A stretch of 64,000 nt of DNA from JAXGXJ01 sp963829545. Its GTDB lineage: Bacteria > Actinomycetota > Thermoleophilia > RBG-16-64-13. The stretch lies in assembly GCA_963829545.1 (NCBI GenBank), contig CAWHIX010000013.1, positions 79,479-143,478 on the forward strand, written 5' to 3'. The position numbers were made by a program, and so were the translations under genes. The notes under the pieces were generated by a model that saw only the letters and a program-made list of their open reading frames with translations, did not search any database and was not told the DNA's origin. Every line of letters begins with the position of its first letter. Positions within the stretch are counted from its first letter, which is position 1. This document shows positions 21,806 to 31,716 of this stretch, in pieces.

Positions 21806-23695
21806 ATGAGCCCGCTCATCAAAGACTCCAGTCTCGAGGCCGTCCTCGCCGCGGCTAACATCGTCGATGTGGTCTCCGGCTACACCAGCCTGCGCAAGCG
21901 GGGCAGCACCTATCTGGGACTCTGCCCTTTCCATCAGGAAAAGACCCCCTCCTTCACGGTCAGCGCCGAGAAGGGCCTCTACTACTGTTTCGGCTGCGGG
22001 GAAGGTGGGGACACCCTGCGTTTCGTCGAGCGCATGGAGAACCTCTCCTTCAGCGAAGCAGTGGAGCACCTGGGCCAGCGCTACAACATCTCCCTCGAGT
22101 TCGAGGAAGGCGGAGGTCCCGATGCCGGGCGGAAGGACCGGGAGGCCCGTCTTCTGCAGGTGCTCGAGAAAGCGGCCAGGTTCTACGAGCGCTTCCTTTG
22201 GGAAACAGAGAGAGGTAAGCAGGCGCGCGACTATCTGGCCGCCCGCGGTCTGAGCGAGGAGAGCTGCCGCCTCTTCCGGGTGGGACTCTCACCCGAGGAA
22301 TGGCAGGGACTCCATCGACGGGCGAGGAAGGAAGGCTTCACCGACACGGAACTTGACGAGGCCGGACTGCTGGTGCGCCAGGGAGGCAAGGTCTACGACC
22401 GCTTCCGCGACCGGCTCATGTTCCCCCTCATCGATCACAGGGGCAGGGTCCTGGGCTTCGGAGGGCGCACGCTCAAGGATGAGACACCCAAGTACCTCAA
22501 CTCGCCCGAGGGGCCGCTCTATCAGAAGGGGCGTCTGCTGTACGGGCTCTTCCAGGCCCGCCGGGCGATCGCGGACCGGGACGAAGTGGTGGTGGTGGAG
22601 GGCTACACCGACGTCATCGGCCTGGTTCAAGCCGGGGTCACCAATGTGGTAGCCTCGATGGGAACGGCGCTGACCGATGCTCAGATAGGGCTCATGATGC
22701 GGTTCACGAGCAATATCACCTTCATGTTCGACGCTGATAGGGCGGGAATGGAAGCCGTGCTCCGCTCCGGTGAACTGGCGCGCGCCCGCTCCCTTCGACC
22801 CACCGTCGCCCTCCTGCCCGCAGACCGTGACCCGGCCGACGTCGCCATCAAGGGGGGCTGTGAGGCGGTGACGAAGGTGATGGCCGACAGGATGTCGCTT
22901 CTCCATTTTGAGTTGGAGCGGACCCTGAACCGTCAAGACGTGTCCACCAGCGAAGGCCGCGTCCGTGCCTTCGAGGAAGTGCGGCGGATACTGGCTCGGG
23001 CCTCTTCTCCCAAGGAGCGGGAAGAGGAGATGGCCATGGTGACCGAGAGGCTCCGCCTGTCCGACAAGAACATGACCGTGCTGCTGCGCGAAGGCTCCTC
23101 CGCGGGTCCCACTGTCCGCGAATCGAAGGCCGGCGCTCCGACGGCACGAGGGACCGATCGCGAGGGCGGCAGAGCACGGGCGCGGGAGCGGACCGGCGGC
23201 CAGGCCCTCGCCGAGCGCTTGCCCGGCAAGGAGGCTGCTGTTGAGCGCGACTTCCTGGTGGCGGCGGTCTGCAACCCTCAGGCGGCGCTTCCCATGTTGG
23301 AGGCCCTGACTCCGGAGCACTTCACGGAGCCCGGGAATCGCGAAGTCTTCACCGGGGTGATCGAGGCTTTCCGGCTCATGGCCGATAGCAGGGTGCAAGG
23401 GGATGCGCTGGCTCATCTGACGGCTCAAGCACGCGGCGACTCCGAAGCCGGTCGCCTGTTCGTGCGCCTGCTCATGGAGCTCGATGAGGGCCGTTATGGC
23501 CCGGCCGTGCTGGAGGAACTGTATCTGCGCCTGCAAGAACAGAATCTGGTCCGGAGGATCGGCCTCCTGCGGGCGGCGGTCGAGGAGGGGAGTCACACAG
23601 AAGCCGACGAGCGTCATCTTTTCCAGCTGGAGAGGCTGGTGCAGACGGTGCGGGTCAGTCTGACCAACCTCGATCCCGAAGGGGGACGGTCCTAG
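21806..23695 (+). CDS. dnaG: DNA primase
   Basis: A 629-residue primase that makes RNA primers for replication. The N-terminal zinc-binding CHC2 domain has CPFH (about residues 40-43) and CFGC (about 61-64). The catalytic core with TOPRIM motifs VVVEGYTDVIGL and FDADRAGM follows, then a C-terminal DnaB-interaction domain after a basic, low-complexity linker (about 430-480). The start is placed at ATG 21806, where homology begins (SPLIKDSSLEAVL); upstream in-frame codons lie inside dgt. One base separates its stop from the sigma factor start. Confidence 0.95.
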   Translation: MSPLIKDSSLEAVLAAANIVDVVSGYTSLRKRGSTYLGLCPFHQEKTPSFTVSAEKGLYYCFGCGEGGDTLRFVERMENLSFSEAVEHLGQRYNISLEFEEGGGPDAGRKDREARLLQVLEKAARFYERFLWETERGKQARDYLAARGLSEESCRLFRVGLSPEEWQGLHRRARKEGFTDTELDEAGLLVRQGGKVYDRFRDRLMFPLIDHRGRVLGFGGRTLKDETPKYLNSPEGPLYQKGRLLYGLFQARRAIADRDEVVVVEGYTDVIGLVQAGVTNVVASMGTALTDAQIGLMMRFTSNITFMFDADRAGMEAVLRSGELARARSLRPTVALLPADRDPADVAIKGGCEAVTKVMADRMSLLHFELERTLNRQDVSTSEGRVRAFEEVRRILARASSPKEREEEMAMVTERLRLSDKNMTVLLREGSSAGPTVRESKAGAPTARGTDREGGRARARERTGGQALAERLPGKEAAVERDFLVAAVCNPQAALPMLEALTPEHFTEPGNREVFTGVIEAFRLMADSRVQGDALAHLTAQARGDSEAGRLFVRLLMELDEGRYGPAVLEELYLRLQEQNLVRRIGLLRAAVEEGSHTEADERHLFQLERLVQTVRVSLTNLDPEGGRS

Positions 23696-23696
23696 C

Positions 23697-24779
23697 ATGG
23701 CCGACGACGCCGAACTCACCCGAGAGGTCTTCCAGGAGGTGCTGGAACTGGGCAAGAGCCGGGGCTCGCTCACGCTCGACGAGGTCGGGAGCCTGGTCCA
23801 GGACGCCGACCTATCGCCGGAAGAGCTGGAGGGCTTGTACAGCTCCCTGCTGGAAATGGGTGTGGAGGTCACCGACGAGCAGGCGGAAGACCTGGGCGAC
23901 CTCACCGAGGAAGAGGCCTTCCTGGGCCACCTGGACGTCACTATCGACCACAGCGTGGACGATCCGGTACGCATCTACCTGCGCGAGATCGGCAAGGTCC
24001 CGCTCCTCACCATGCAACAGGAAGTCGAGCTGGCCAAGCTGATCGAGAAGAAGGACATCGAGGCCAAACGCAGGCTCACCGAGGCCAACCTCCGCCTGGT
24101 GGTCTCCATCGCCAAGCGCTACATGGGTAGGGGCCTGCTCTTCCTCGACCTCATCCAAGAGGGCAACCTGGGCCTCATCCGCGCGGTGGAGAAGTTCGAC
24201 TATCGCCGGGGATACAAGTTCTCCACCTACGCCACCTGGTGGATCCGGCAGGCCGTCACGCGCGCGATCGCCGACCAGGCGCGCACCATCCGGGTGCCGG
24301 TGCACGCCGTCGAGACCATGAACAAGCTCAACCGCGTGCAGCGGGAACTGCTGCAGAAGAACGGGCGCGAGCCCACCACCGCGGAACTGGCCGCCGAACT
24401 GGGTCTGAGCACCTCCAAAGTGGTGGAGATCCAGAAGGCCGCCCAGGATCCGGTCTCCCTCGAGTCGCCGGTGGGGGACGAGGATGACTCCGAACTCGGC
24501 GACTTCATCGAGGACCACGACGCCGACGAGCCGCTGGACGAGGTCTTCCGCCAGATACGGCGCGAGGAGCTGTTCCGGGTGCTCGACAGTCTGCCGGCGA
24601 GGGAGCGGAAGGTCTTGGAACTCCGTTTTGGTCTCAAGGGAGAACGTCCGCGCACCCTGGAAGAGGTGGGCGATCGTTTCGGTGTCACCCGGGAACGGAT
24701 CAGGCAGGTGGAGGCGAAGACACTCAACCGGCTCAAGAACTATCGCGACGCGCAGGCGCTCCGGGATATCGATAGTTAG
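23697..24779 (+). CDS. rpoD: Primary sigma-70 factor (RpoD/SigA)
   Basis: A 360-residue sigma-70. A short region 1.1-like N-terminus (to about residue 75) precedes region 1.2 (DPVRIYLREIGKVPLL), regions 2.1-2.4 (EANLRLVVSIAKRYMGRGL, FSTYATWWIRQAVTRAI), region 3 and region 4 (RPRTLEEVGDRFGVTRERIRQ). The sequence recognising -10 and -35 elements is intact. It follows dnaG after 1 bp, as in the classic macromolecular synthesis operon. A close paralogue is encoded at 30550-31665, so this genome has at least two group 1/2-like sigma factors; which one is essential is unproven. Confidence 0.95.
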   Translation: MADDAELTREVFQEVLELGKSRGSLTLDEVGSLVQDADLSPEELEGLYSSLLEMGVEVTDEQAEDLGDLTEEEAFLGHLDVTIDHSVDDPVRIYLREIGKVPLLTMQQEVELAKLIEKKDIEAKRRLTEANLRLVVSIAKRYMGRGLLFLDLIQEGNLGLIRAVEKFDYRRGYKFSTYATWWIRQAVTRAIADQARTIRVPVHAVETMNKLNRVQRELLQKNGREPTTAELAAELGLSTSKVVEIQKAAQDPVSLESPVGDEDDSELGDFIEDHDADEPLDEVFRQIRREELFRVLDSLPARERKVLELRFGLKGERPRTLEEVGDRFGVTRERIRQVEAKTLNRLKNYRDAQALRDIDS

Positions 24780-24808
24780 CCGGAGGGCGTATATCTTGCG
24801 TCCAGGGC

Positions 24809-24837
24809 TTGACCCCGGGGTTAGCGAGCGCTACTGT
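24809..24837 (+). promoter_or_regulatory. Promoter of the cold-shock gene
   Basis: TTGACC (24809-24814), a 17-bp spacer and TACTGT (24832-24837) form a good sigma-70 promoter. Transcription would start near 24844, leaving an untranslated leader of about 84 nt that includes a small CCCTTTCCAGGGG hairpin. Long leaders are common in cold-shock mRNAs. Confidence 0.6.
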
Positions 24838-24927
24838 GAATCAGCGTGTCCCTTTCCAGGGGCCGCGAGCGTGAGATTGGGGCGGATCCGGTCGCCGGGT
24901 CGCTCCGAAACAATGGAGGTTGTAGGG

Positions 24928-25128
24928 TTGGCAGAGGGGACCGTCAAGTGGTTTAGTCCCGAAAAAGGCTACGGCTTCATCGAGCAGCCGGAGGGCGAAG
25001 ATCTCTTCGTACACTTCAGTGAGATCCAGACAGAGGGGTTCCGTACCCTGGCTGAGGGACAGGCTGTAAGGTTCGATGTGGTCCAGGGTCCCAAGGGCCT
25101 GCAGGCGGCGAACGTATCGGCCGCGTAG
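24928..25128 (+). CDS. Cold-shock protein (CspA family)
   Basis: A 66-residue single cold-shock domain with RNP-1-like KGYGFIE and RNP-2-like LFVHF motifs, binding single-stranded nucleic acid. I chose TTG 24928 because GGAGG (24915-24919) lies 8 bp upstream and the protein then begins AEGTVKWFSPEKGYG, as in homologues. The ATG at 24913 would place the ribosome-binding site inside the gene. It has its own promoter and a strong terminator, so it is a single-gene unit. Confidence 0.93.
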   Translation: MAEGTVKWFSPEKGYGFIEQPEGEDLFVHFSEIQTEGFRTLAEGQAVRFDVVQGPKGLQAANVSAA

Positions 25129-25163
25129 TCCAAGCGAAGAGGTACCCTCTTCACATGACACAG

Positions 25164-25190
25164 AAGCCCCGCCTCGGCGGGGCTTTTTTT
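25164..25190 (+). terminator. Intrinsic terminator of the cold-shock gene
   Basis: A GC-rich stem (AGCCCCGCC with GGCGGGGCT) closed by a short loop and followed by a run of seven T residues, 35 bp after the csp stop. Confidence 0.93.
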
Positions 25191-25207
25191 GTGCCCCGCG
25201 ATGCCCT

Positions 25208-25265
25208 GCGATAGGGCTCCCTCGGAAGACTCGTGACTTCGCAGCTGAGGAGGGAGCCCTATCGC
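25208..25265 (-). terminator. 16-bp inverted repeat at the end of the dehydrogenase gene
   Basis: GCGATAGGGCTCCCTC (25208-25223) and its perfect complement (25250-25265) flank a 26-bp loop, directly after the stop of the minus-strand dehydrogenase. No T-run follows. A role in 3' end formation is inferred from position. Confidence 0.45.
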
Positions 25266-25276
25266 GGCTCGGCTCC

Positions 25277-26029
25277 CTAGCCGCGGCCGACGAGCGGCAT
25301 GTTGGTGGCCATCAACGTCATGAACTGGACGTTGGCGTCGAGGGGAAGGCCCGCCATATAGAGGACGGCGTCGCTCACGTGGCGCAGGTCGATCCGCGGC
25401 TCGGCCTTGACCGAACCATCAGCCTGCAGGGTGCCTTTCCCGAAGGCATCGGTGAGCTGGGTGGCGGCGTTGCCGATGTCGATCTGCCCGCAGGCGATGC
25501 CGAAGGCGCGCCCCTCGAGGGAGATCGTCTTGGTGAGACCCGTTATCGCCGTCTTGCTTGCGGTGTAGGCGACTCCGTGGGGGCGAGGCACCTGGGCGGA
25601 TACCGAGGCGTTGTTGATGATGCGCCCGCCCTGCGGTTGCTGCTCTCTCATGACACGGAAAGCCTCGCGGGCGCACAGGAAGGCGCCGGTGAGATTGGTG
25701 TCGACGACCAGCCGCCACTGATCGAGGGTGAGTTCGGCGACTGGAGCAGAGGTGCCGAACGTCCCGGCGTTGTTGAAGAGAAGGTCGACGCGGCCGAACT
25801 CTTCGCGAGTGCGCTGGAAGAGATGCTGCACCAAATCCTCGCGGGTGACGTCTGTCGGTACCACCAGGCCCTGGGTTTTATGGCCCTCCAGGGTGGCGTG
25901 AAGCAACTCCTCCCGGCGTCCCGCCAAGACCACCCGGTAGCCGGCCTCAAAAAGGGCGACAGAAACAGCGCGTCCGATACCCGAGCCCGCCCCGGTGACG
26001 ACCGCGACACGACCCTCTCCATTCATCAC
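25277..26029 (-). CDS. Short-chain dehydrogenase/reductase
   Basis: A 250-residue classical SDR. It has the cofactor motif TGAGSGIG (about residues 12-19), NNAG (about 88-91), catalytic Ser in NNASVSA and the YTASK motif carrying catalytic Tyr and Lys. After AGRR in strand 2, the basic residues suggest NADP(H). The usual C-terminal PG motif after strand 6 reads QIDIGNAAT, so the substrate loop is unusual. The substrate is unknown. The gene is isolated, convergent with csp and followed upstream by a long repeat-bearing gap. Confidence 0.92.
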   Translation of the reverse strand: MMNGEGRVAVVTGAGSGIGRAVSVALFEAGYRVVLAGRREELLHATLEGHKTQGLVVPTDVTREDLVQHLFQRTREEFGRVDLLFNNAGTFGTSAPVAELTLDQWRLVVDTNLTGAFLCAREAFRVMREQQPQGGRIINNASVSAQVPRPHGVAYTASKTAITGLTKTISLEGRAFGIACGQIDIGNAATQLTDAFGKGTLQADGSVKAEPRIDLRHVSDAVLYMAGLPLDANVQFMTLMATNMPLVGRG

Positions 26030-26150
26030 TCACCACCATGATCGTTGCCCTTGCACTCACCGCCGCCTCGCCTAGTCGAGCAATAGGCGGCCCACCAAGG
26101 GTAGCAGGGTAGTCCACGACGGGGCTCTCCCACCCACAGCTAGTCCGGGA

Positions 26151-26264
26151 AACGGGTGTGTGCCTGGGGGAAGAGTCGCGCAGGCTTTTGCGCGCAGCTG
26201 GAACAGGTATAGACGCGCTTCCCCTCGCGCGGGCAGCTGGAACAGGTATGCACCCGTCTTCCCC
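26151..26264. repeat. Dispersed hairpin repeat, copy 3 with an extra partial unit
   Basis: The core GCGCAGGCTTTTGCGC (about 26180-26195) is flanked by GCTGGAACAGGTAT, which is repeated a second time at 26235-26249. The outer arms ACGGGTGTGTGCCTGG and the complement of CAGGTATGCACCCGT pair imperfectly. With the stem-loops at 26306-26369 this fills the gene-free stretch 26030-26457. Confidence 0.7.
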
Positions 26265-26305
26265 TACGCGCTCAAGTGTTGGCCGCCGGCGCCGATATAG
26301 AGGAT

Positions 26306-26369
26306 GAGAGTTTCCCATTCAAAACTCTCCTTTCTCCTCTCGGGCGCCTGGCCAGGCGCCCCTTTTTTT
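26306..26369 (+). terminator. Orphan intrinsic terminator upstream of gatC
   Basis: A hairpin GAGAGTTT/AAACTCTC (26306-26329) is followed by a palindromic stem GGGCGCCT-GGCC-AGGCGCCC (26342-26361) and seven T residues. No plus-strand gene precedes it, since csp already ends in its own terminator. It either ends an unrecognised small RNA starting near the hairpin repeat or insulates gatC. Confidence 0.75.
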
Positions 26370-26373
26370 CGGC

Positions 26374-26379
26374 TATAAT
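26374..26379 (+). promoter_or_regulatory. -10 element of the gatCAB promoter
   Basis: A consensus TATAAT sits directly after the orphan terminator and 79 bp before the gatC start. The -35 position falls inside the terminator stem and has no good match. Confidence 0.55.
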
Positions 26380-26457
26380 CCCTCGGGTTCGCGCCGTCGC
26401 CCCGATCACCGGGGCCTGCGCGCCTCGCCGCACCTGACTTCCAAGGAGAGCTGCCTC

Positions 26458-26739
26458 ATGATTTCCAGGCAAGAGGTCGAGCACGTCGCGCGGCTCGCGC
26501 GTCTGCACTTCGAGGAGGAGGAGCTCGCCCGGCTGCAACCCGAGCTCTCCCGGATCATCGACTACGTGCAGCAGCTTGCCGAGTTGGACCTCTCCGGCCT
26601 CGAGCCCACCTCCCATGCCGTCGCCCTCAAGAACGTATTGCGTCCCGACGTGCCCGAGCGCGGCCTTGAGCGGGAAGATGCTCTGGCCAACGGGCCCGAT
26701 GTGGAGAGGGGGCAGTTCGTCGTGCCCCGGATAGGATAG
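26458..26739 (+). CDS. gatC: Asp-tRNA(Asn)/Glu-tRNA(Gln) amidotransferase subunit C
   Basis: A 93-residue GatC that stabilises the GatCAB complex. The family pattern is clear: IsrQEVEHVARLARLHF-like N-terminus, LSRIIDYVQQLAELD and a C-terminal region with LEREDALANGP. AAGGAGAG lies 8 bp upstream of ATG 26458. It is the first gene of gatCAB, and gatA starts 5 bp after its stop. The presence of GatCAB implies tRNA-dependent synthesis of Gln-tRNA, Asn-tRNA or both. Confidence 0.95.
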   Translation: MISRQEVEHVARLARLHFEEEELARLQPELSRIIDYVQQLAELDLSGLEPTSHAVALKNVLRPDVPERGLEREDALANGPDVERGQFVVPRIG

Positions 26740-26744
26740 GCGCC

Positions 26745-28211
26745 ATGGCCATCGACGTAGCCGGGCTGACGGCCCACCGCTGCCGGGAACTGCTCTCCGA
26801 GGGAGAGATCTCCGCCACGGAGCTCACGCAGGCCTACCTGGACCGCATAGCCGCCGTGGATGGGGCCGTGCAGTCGTACCTCCTGGTAGACGAGGAGGGA
26901 GCCCTGGCCGCGGCCGCGGCGGTAGATGCCAAGCCCCGCGAAGATCGGGGGGCTTGGGAAGGGGTGCCCATCGGGCTGAAGGACATCTTCTGCGTGCGCG
27001 GGATGGAGACCACCTGCGCCTCCCGCATCCTGAAGGGTTACATCCCGCCCTACGACGCCACCATTATCGCCAAGCTCCGGGAGGCCGGCCTTATCTTCCT
27101 GGGCAAGCTGAACATGGACGAGTTCGCCATGGGAAGCTCCACGGAGAACTCGGCCTTTCAGACCACACGCAACCCCTGGGACCTCGACCGGGTGCCGGGC
27201 GGCTCCAGTGGCGGCTCCGCCGCCTGCGTCGCCGCCTCCGAAGCGCCCTGGGCGCTGGGCACCGACACGGGTGGCTCTATCCGTCAGCCGGCATCTCTGT
27301 GCGGCGTGGTGGGGCTGAAACCCACCTACGGCGCGGTGAGCCGCTACGGCCTCATCGCCTTCGCCAGCTCCCTGGACCAGATCGGGCCGCTCACGCGCGA
27401 CACCAAGGACGCCGCCGCTCTGCTCGACATCATCGCCGGACGCGACCGCCGGGATTCCACCAGCACGGGTCTGCGCGAGCCGGTCGGCATACCCTCGCGT
27501 ACCGACCTGGAGGGTCTGCGCTTCGGGGTCATCCGTGAGTTCGTCGGTGATGCCTGCGAGCCGGGTGTGCGCGACGTCTTCGACGCCGCCGTCGACGTCA
27601 TCGGCAACCTGGGTGGAGTGTGCGAGGAAGTGAGCCTGCCCAGCGTGGAGCGGGGCATCGCCGCCTACTACCTCATCGCGCCTTCCGAGGCCAGCTCCAA
27701 CCTGGCCCGCTTCGACGGGGTGCGCTACGGCCATCGCAGCACCCACAGCCCCGACCTCTCCGAGATGTATACGCACACGCGCAGCGAGGGTTTCGGCACC
27801 GAGGTGAAGCGGCGCATCATGATCGGCACCTACGCGCTCTCCGCGGGCTACTACGACGCCTACTACGCTCAGGCGCAACGTACGCGGACGCTCATAATCA
27901 AGGACTTCGAGCAGGCCTTCGCCCGCTTCGACTTCCTGCTTTCGCCCACCTCGCCCTCAGTGGCCTTCCGCATCGGGGAGAGGACCGCCGACCCCTTGGC
28001 CATGTACCTGTCCGACCTTTGCACCATCCCGGTCAACCTGGCCGCCCTGCCGGGCATCAGCCTCCCGGCCGGCTTCTCCTCCGGTCTTCCCGTGGGCCTG
28101 CAGATAATCGGCCCCCACTTTTCGGAGCGGGGGATGCTGGAGGCCGCCCACGCCGTGGAACAGAGGCTGGCTCTCGACCTGATACCGCCTCTCGCGGAGG
28201 TGGCCTCATGA
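26745..28211 (+). CDS. gatA: Asp-tRNA(Asn)/Glu-tRNA(Gln) amidotransferase subunit A
   Basis: A 488-residue amidase-signature enzyme that releases ammonia from glutamine. The Ser-cisSer-Lys triad is visible: Lys in IGLKDIFC (about residue 77), and the two serines in the glycine-rich GGSSGGSAA stretch with downstream TDTGGSIRQPA. The length is normal. The stop overlaps the gatB start by four bases (ATGA), giving translational coupling within the GatCAB operon. Confidence 0.97.
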   Translation: MAIDVAGLTAHRCRELLSEGEISATELTQAYLDRIAAVDGAVQSYLLVDEEGALAAAAAVDAKPREDRGAWEGVPIGLKDIFCVRGMETTCASRILKGYIPPYDATIIAKLREAGLIFLGKLNMDEFAMGSSTENSAFQTTRNPWDLDRVPGGSSGGSAACVAASEAPWALGTDTGGSIRQPASLCGVVGLKPTYGAVSRYGLIAFASSLDQIGPLTRDTKDAAALLDIIAGRDRRDSTSTGLREPVGIPSRTDLEGLRFGVIREFVGDACEPGVRDVFDAAVDVIGNLGGVCEEVSLPSVERGIAAYYLIAPSEASSNLARFDGVRYGHRSTHSPDLSEMYTHTRSEGFGTEVKRRIMIGTYALSAGYYDAYYAQAQRTRTLIIKDFEQAFARFDFLLSPTSPSVAFRIGERTADPLAMYLSDLCTIPVNLAALPGISLPAGFSSGLPVGLQIIGPHFSERGMLEAAHAVEQRLALDLIPPLAEVAS

Positions 28212-29752
28212 GCACGAACGCGGATCGCGGCGATGCCCGCCTCGGCGACCTCGTGACCCCGGCCAGCTCGAGCGCGGCGCCGGGCGCCGCCGACGCCGGC
28301 CGCGCCTGGGAAGCCGTCATCGGCCTGGAGATCCACGTGCAGATGAGCACGCGCACCAAGATGTTCTGTGGCTGCGAAGTGACCTTCGGCGAGCCGCCCA
28401 ACACCCACGTGTGCCCCGTCTGCCTGGGCCATCCCGGCGTGCTGCCGGTAACCAACGAGAAGGCGGTGGAGTACGCCACGCGTATCGCGCTGGCCCTCAG
28501 CTGTCGCGTGGCCGAGCGGACCATCTTCCACCGCAAGAACTACTTCTATCCCGACCTCCCCAAGGCCTATCAGATCTCGCAGTACGACCTGCCACTGGGC
28601 ATCGGCGGCTATCTCGACGTGGAGGCCGACGACGGCACCACGTTCCGCGTGGGCATCACCCGGGTGCACATGGAGGAGGACGCGGGCAAACTGGTCCACG
28701 CCGGCGGAGCCTCGGGCCGCATCGACGGCGCCGACTACTCGCTGGTGGACTTCAACCGGGGCGGCACCCCCCTGGTGGAGATCGTGACCGAGCCCGACAT
28801 CGCCACGCCAGAACAGGCGCGCGTCTTCCTGACCCAACTGCGCAGCCTCATCCAGCAACTGGGTGTGTCGGACGTCAACATGGAGGAGGGATCCCTGCGC
28901 TGCGACGCCAACGTGTCGGTGCGCAAGCCCGGCGGGCCTCTGGGGACCAAGACCGAACTCAAGAACGTCAACTCCTTCCGCTTCGTCCAGCGAGGTCTGG
29001 AAGCGGAGATCGAGCGGCAGATCGGGCTTCTCGAAACGGGGGAGCGCGTGGTGCAGGCCACCGTGCACTTCGATCCCGGTACGGGGACCGTCTCCACCCT
29101 GCGCAGCAAAGAGGAGGCTCACGACTACCGCTATTTCCCGGAGCCTGACCTGGCGCCCATCGAACTGGACGAGGCTTACGTGGAGCGGGTACGCGAGACC
29201 CTGCCCGAGCTGCCGGCGGCGCGCAAAGAACGTCTCATGAGCGCGTACGAATTGCCGTCCAAGGATGCCGCCATCCTGTCCGCAAACAAGGCGCTGGGGG
29301 ACTACTTCGAGACGGTGACAGCCATCACCGGCGACCCACGGGTCTCGGCCAACTGGGTCCTGGGCGATCTGTCTGCGTACCTCAACGCCGCGGCTCTCGA
29401 GGTGACCGACAGCGCCGTCGGCCCCGAGGCGCTGGCCGAACTGCTGCAACTGGTCACGGACGGCACCCTCTCCGGCAAGATGGCCAAGGAAGTGTTCGAG
29501 GCCATGACCGAGACGGGCAAGGACGCCGGCACGCTGGTGGCCGAGAAGGGACTGGGCCAGATATCCGATGCCGGGGAGCTGGACGCGCTGATCGCCCGCA
29601 TCGTAGAAGCCAACCCCGGTCCCGCCGAGGAGTTCAGACAGGGCCGTGATCGCGTGCTGGGCTTCTTCGTCGGGCAGGTGATGAAGGAGACCCGTGGCCA
29701 GGCCAACCCGCAAATGGTGAACGACATCCTGCGCAGGCAGCTCGGAAGATAG
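28208..29752 (+). CDS. gatB: Asp-tRNA(Asn)/Glu-tRNA(Gln) amidotransferase subunit B
   Basis: A 514-residue GatB, which phosphorylates the misacylated tRNA and accepts ammonia from GatA. A poorly conserved Ala-rich extension of about 30 residues precedes the core beginning EAVIGLEIHVQM. Zinc-ligand cysteines appear in MFCGCEV and VCPVCLG. The family signature YYPDLPK is replaced by FYPDLPKAYQISQYD. The C-terminal Yqey-like tail ends in GQANPQMVNDILRR. It is the last gene of gatCAB and is followed by a repeat-rich gap. Confidence 0.96.
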   Translation: MSTNADRGDARLGDLVTPASSSAAPGAADAGRAWEAVIGLEIHVQMSTRTKMFCGCEVTFGEPPNTHVCPVCLGHPGVLPVTNEKAVEYATRIALALSCRVAERTIFHRKNYFYPDLPKAYQISQYDLPLGIGGYLDVEADDGTTFRVGITRVHMEEDAGKLVHAGGASGRIDGADYSLVDFNRGGTPLVEIVTEPDIATPEQARVFLTQLRSLIQQLGVSDVNMEEGSLRCDANVSVRKPGGPLGTKTELKNVNSFRFVQRGLEAEIERQIGLLETGERVVQATVHFDPGTGTVSTLRSKEEAHDYRYFPEPDLAPIELDEAYVERVRETLPELPAARKERLMSAYELPSKDAAILSANKALGDYFETVTAITGDPRVSANWVLGDLSAYLNAAALEVTDSAVGPEALAELLQLVTDGTLSGKMAKEVFEAMTETGKDAGTLVAEKGLGQISDAGELDALIARIVEANPGPAEEFRQGRDRVLGFFVGQVMKETRGQANPQMVNDILRRQLGR

Positions 29753-30115
29753 GCGGCGGCAGAGGGCGCGCTCCGGCGCTTACCTCACCGCGCGCCTCCG
29801 GCGCGTTCGCTAGGCTTCTCCCCGCGCCCTCTGCCGCCGTATATCATGGTCTCGGTCCCGCCCGGCGTCCAGGGCGCGCAGCGCCCCCATACCAGCAACC
29901 ACCTGAGGGGTCGCGGCGAAGCCTAGCGAACACCGCGAAGCGAAGCGGAGCCGTGCGGTGAGGTGAGCGCCGCCGCGAGGGTCTCGGTCACGCCCGGCCT
30001 CCAGGGCGCGCAGCGCCACCCCTGGACACAGACCATCGAGAGGGTCGTAGAGGCGCCTAGCGAACGCTGCGAAGCCGCGCGGTGAGGTGAGCGCCGCCGC
30101 GACCCTCTCGATGGT
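29753..30115. repeat. Repeat-rich intergenic block: 132-bp direct repeat and 16-bp inverted repeat
   Basis: Two diverged units start with GGTCTCGGT (29848 and 29980) and include GTCCAGGGCGCGCAGCGCC-type sequence and CCTAGCGAAC (29922 and 30055), an offset of 132-133 bp. The inverse of CCTAGCGAAC also occurs near 29806-29815. The second unit is enclosed by a perfect 16-bp inverted repeat, ACCATCGAGAGGGTCG (30032-30047) and its complement (30100-30115). No convincing gene exists in 29753-30226. The block looks like non-coding repetitive DNA of unknown family. Confidence 0.7.
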
Positions 30116-30226
30116 TGAAAACCGGGCTGTCGTCTGGTACTTTGCCTTACCCTCCAAGGACCGGTCCAATGCGGAGTCACAAAGTTGGATGATGTTTGAG
30201 CACCTCCCCAGGAAGGCCCTAGCGTA

Positions 30227-30549
30227 GTGCAACCAGCAGATGTGCACCCCGATTCGTGCCCCGTACTCAAGACCGCGGATATCATATCGGGCAAGTGGAC
30301 GCTCCTCATCTTGCGTGACCTCTCCAAAGGCGTGAACCGTTTCAGCGCCCTGGAGCGTTCTCTCGCAGGCATCAGCCCGAAGACCCTCTCCGAACGCCTC
30401 AAGAGCCTGGAGAAGGCGGGCGTCGTCACGCGCAAGAGCTTCGCAGAAGTACCCCCTCGGGTGGAATACACCCTTACGGTCATGGGCTGGGACCTCATCC
30501 CCCTCATCGACCACATGCGGCAGTACGGCGACAAGTGGCTGAGCTGCAA

Positions 30550-30553
<4 letters not shown>
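30227..30553 (+). CDS. HxlR-family winged-helix regulator
   Basis: A 108-residue DNA-binding protein. The HxlR pattern is present: a cysteine near the N-terminus (DSCPVLKTADIISGKWTLLIL), recognition-helix region LERSLAGISPKTLSERLKSLE, and wing AEVPPRVEYTLT. HxlR proteins usually respond to redox or electrophile signals and control a neighbouring gene. The GTG start has only a weak ribosome-binding site. The stop overlaps the GTG of the following sigma factor gene (GTGA), so the two are translationally coupled, an unusual pairing. Confidence 0.9.
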
Positions 30554-31665
<1,112 letters not shown>

Positions 31666-31716
31666 CCTCACCGGCTCGGTAGCGCCCGTGGAGCCACGCC
31701 TCCGGATAGGCCCCCC

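Noticed and set aside
25947..26318. Minus-strand frame with repeated IPVPAAR, preceded by AAAGGAG
   Set aside because: The repeated residues come from the dispersed DNA hairpin element and also appear at other copies in unrelated frames, so this is not a protein signature.
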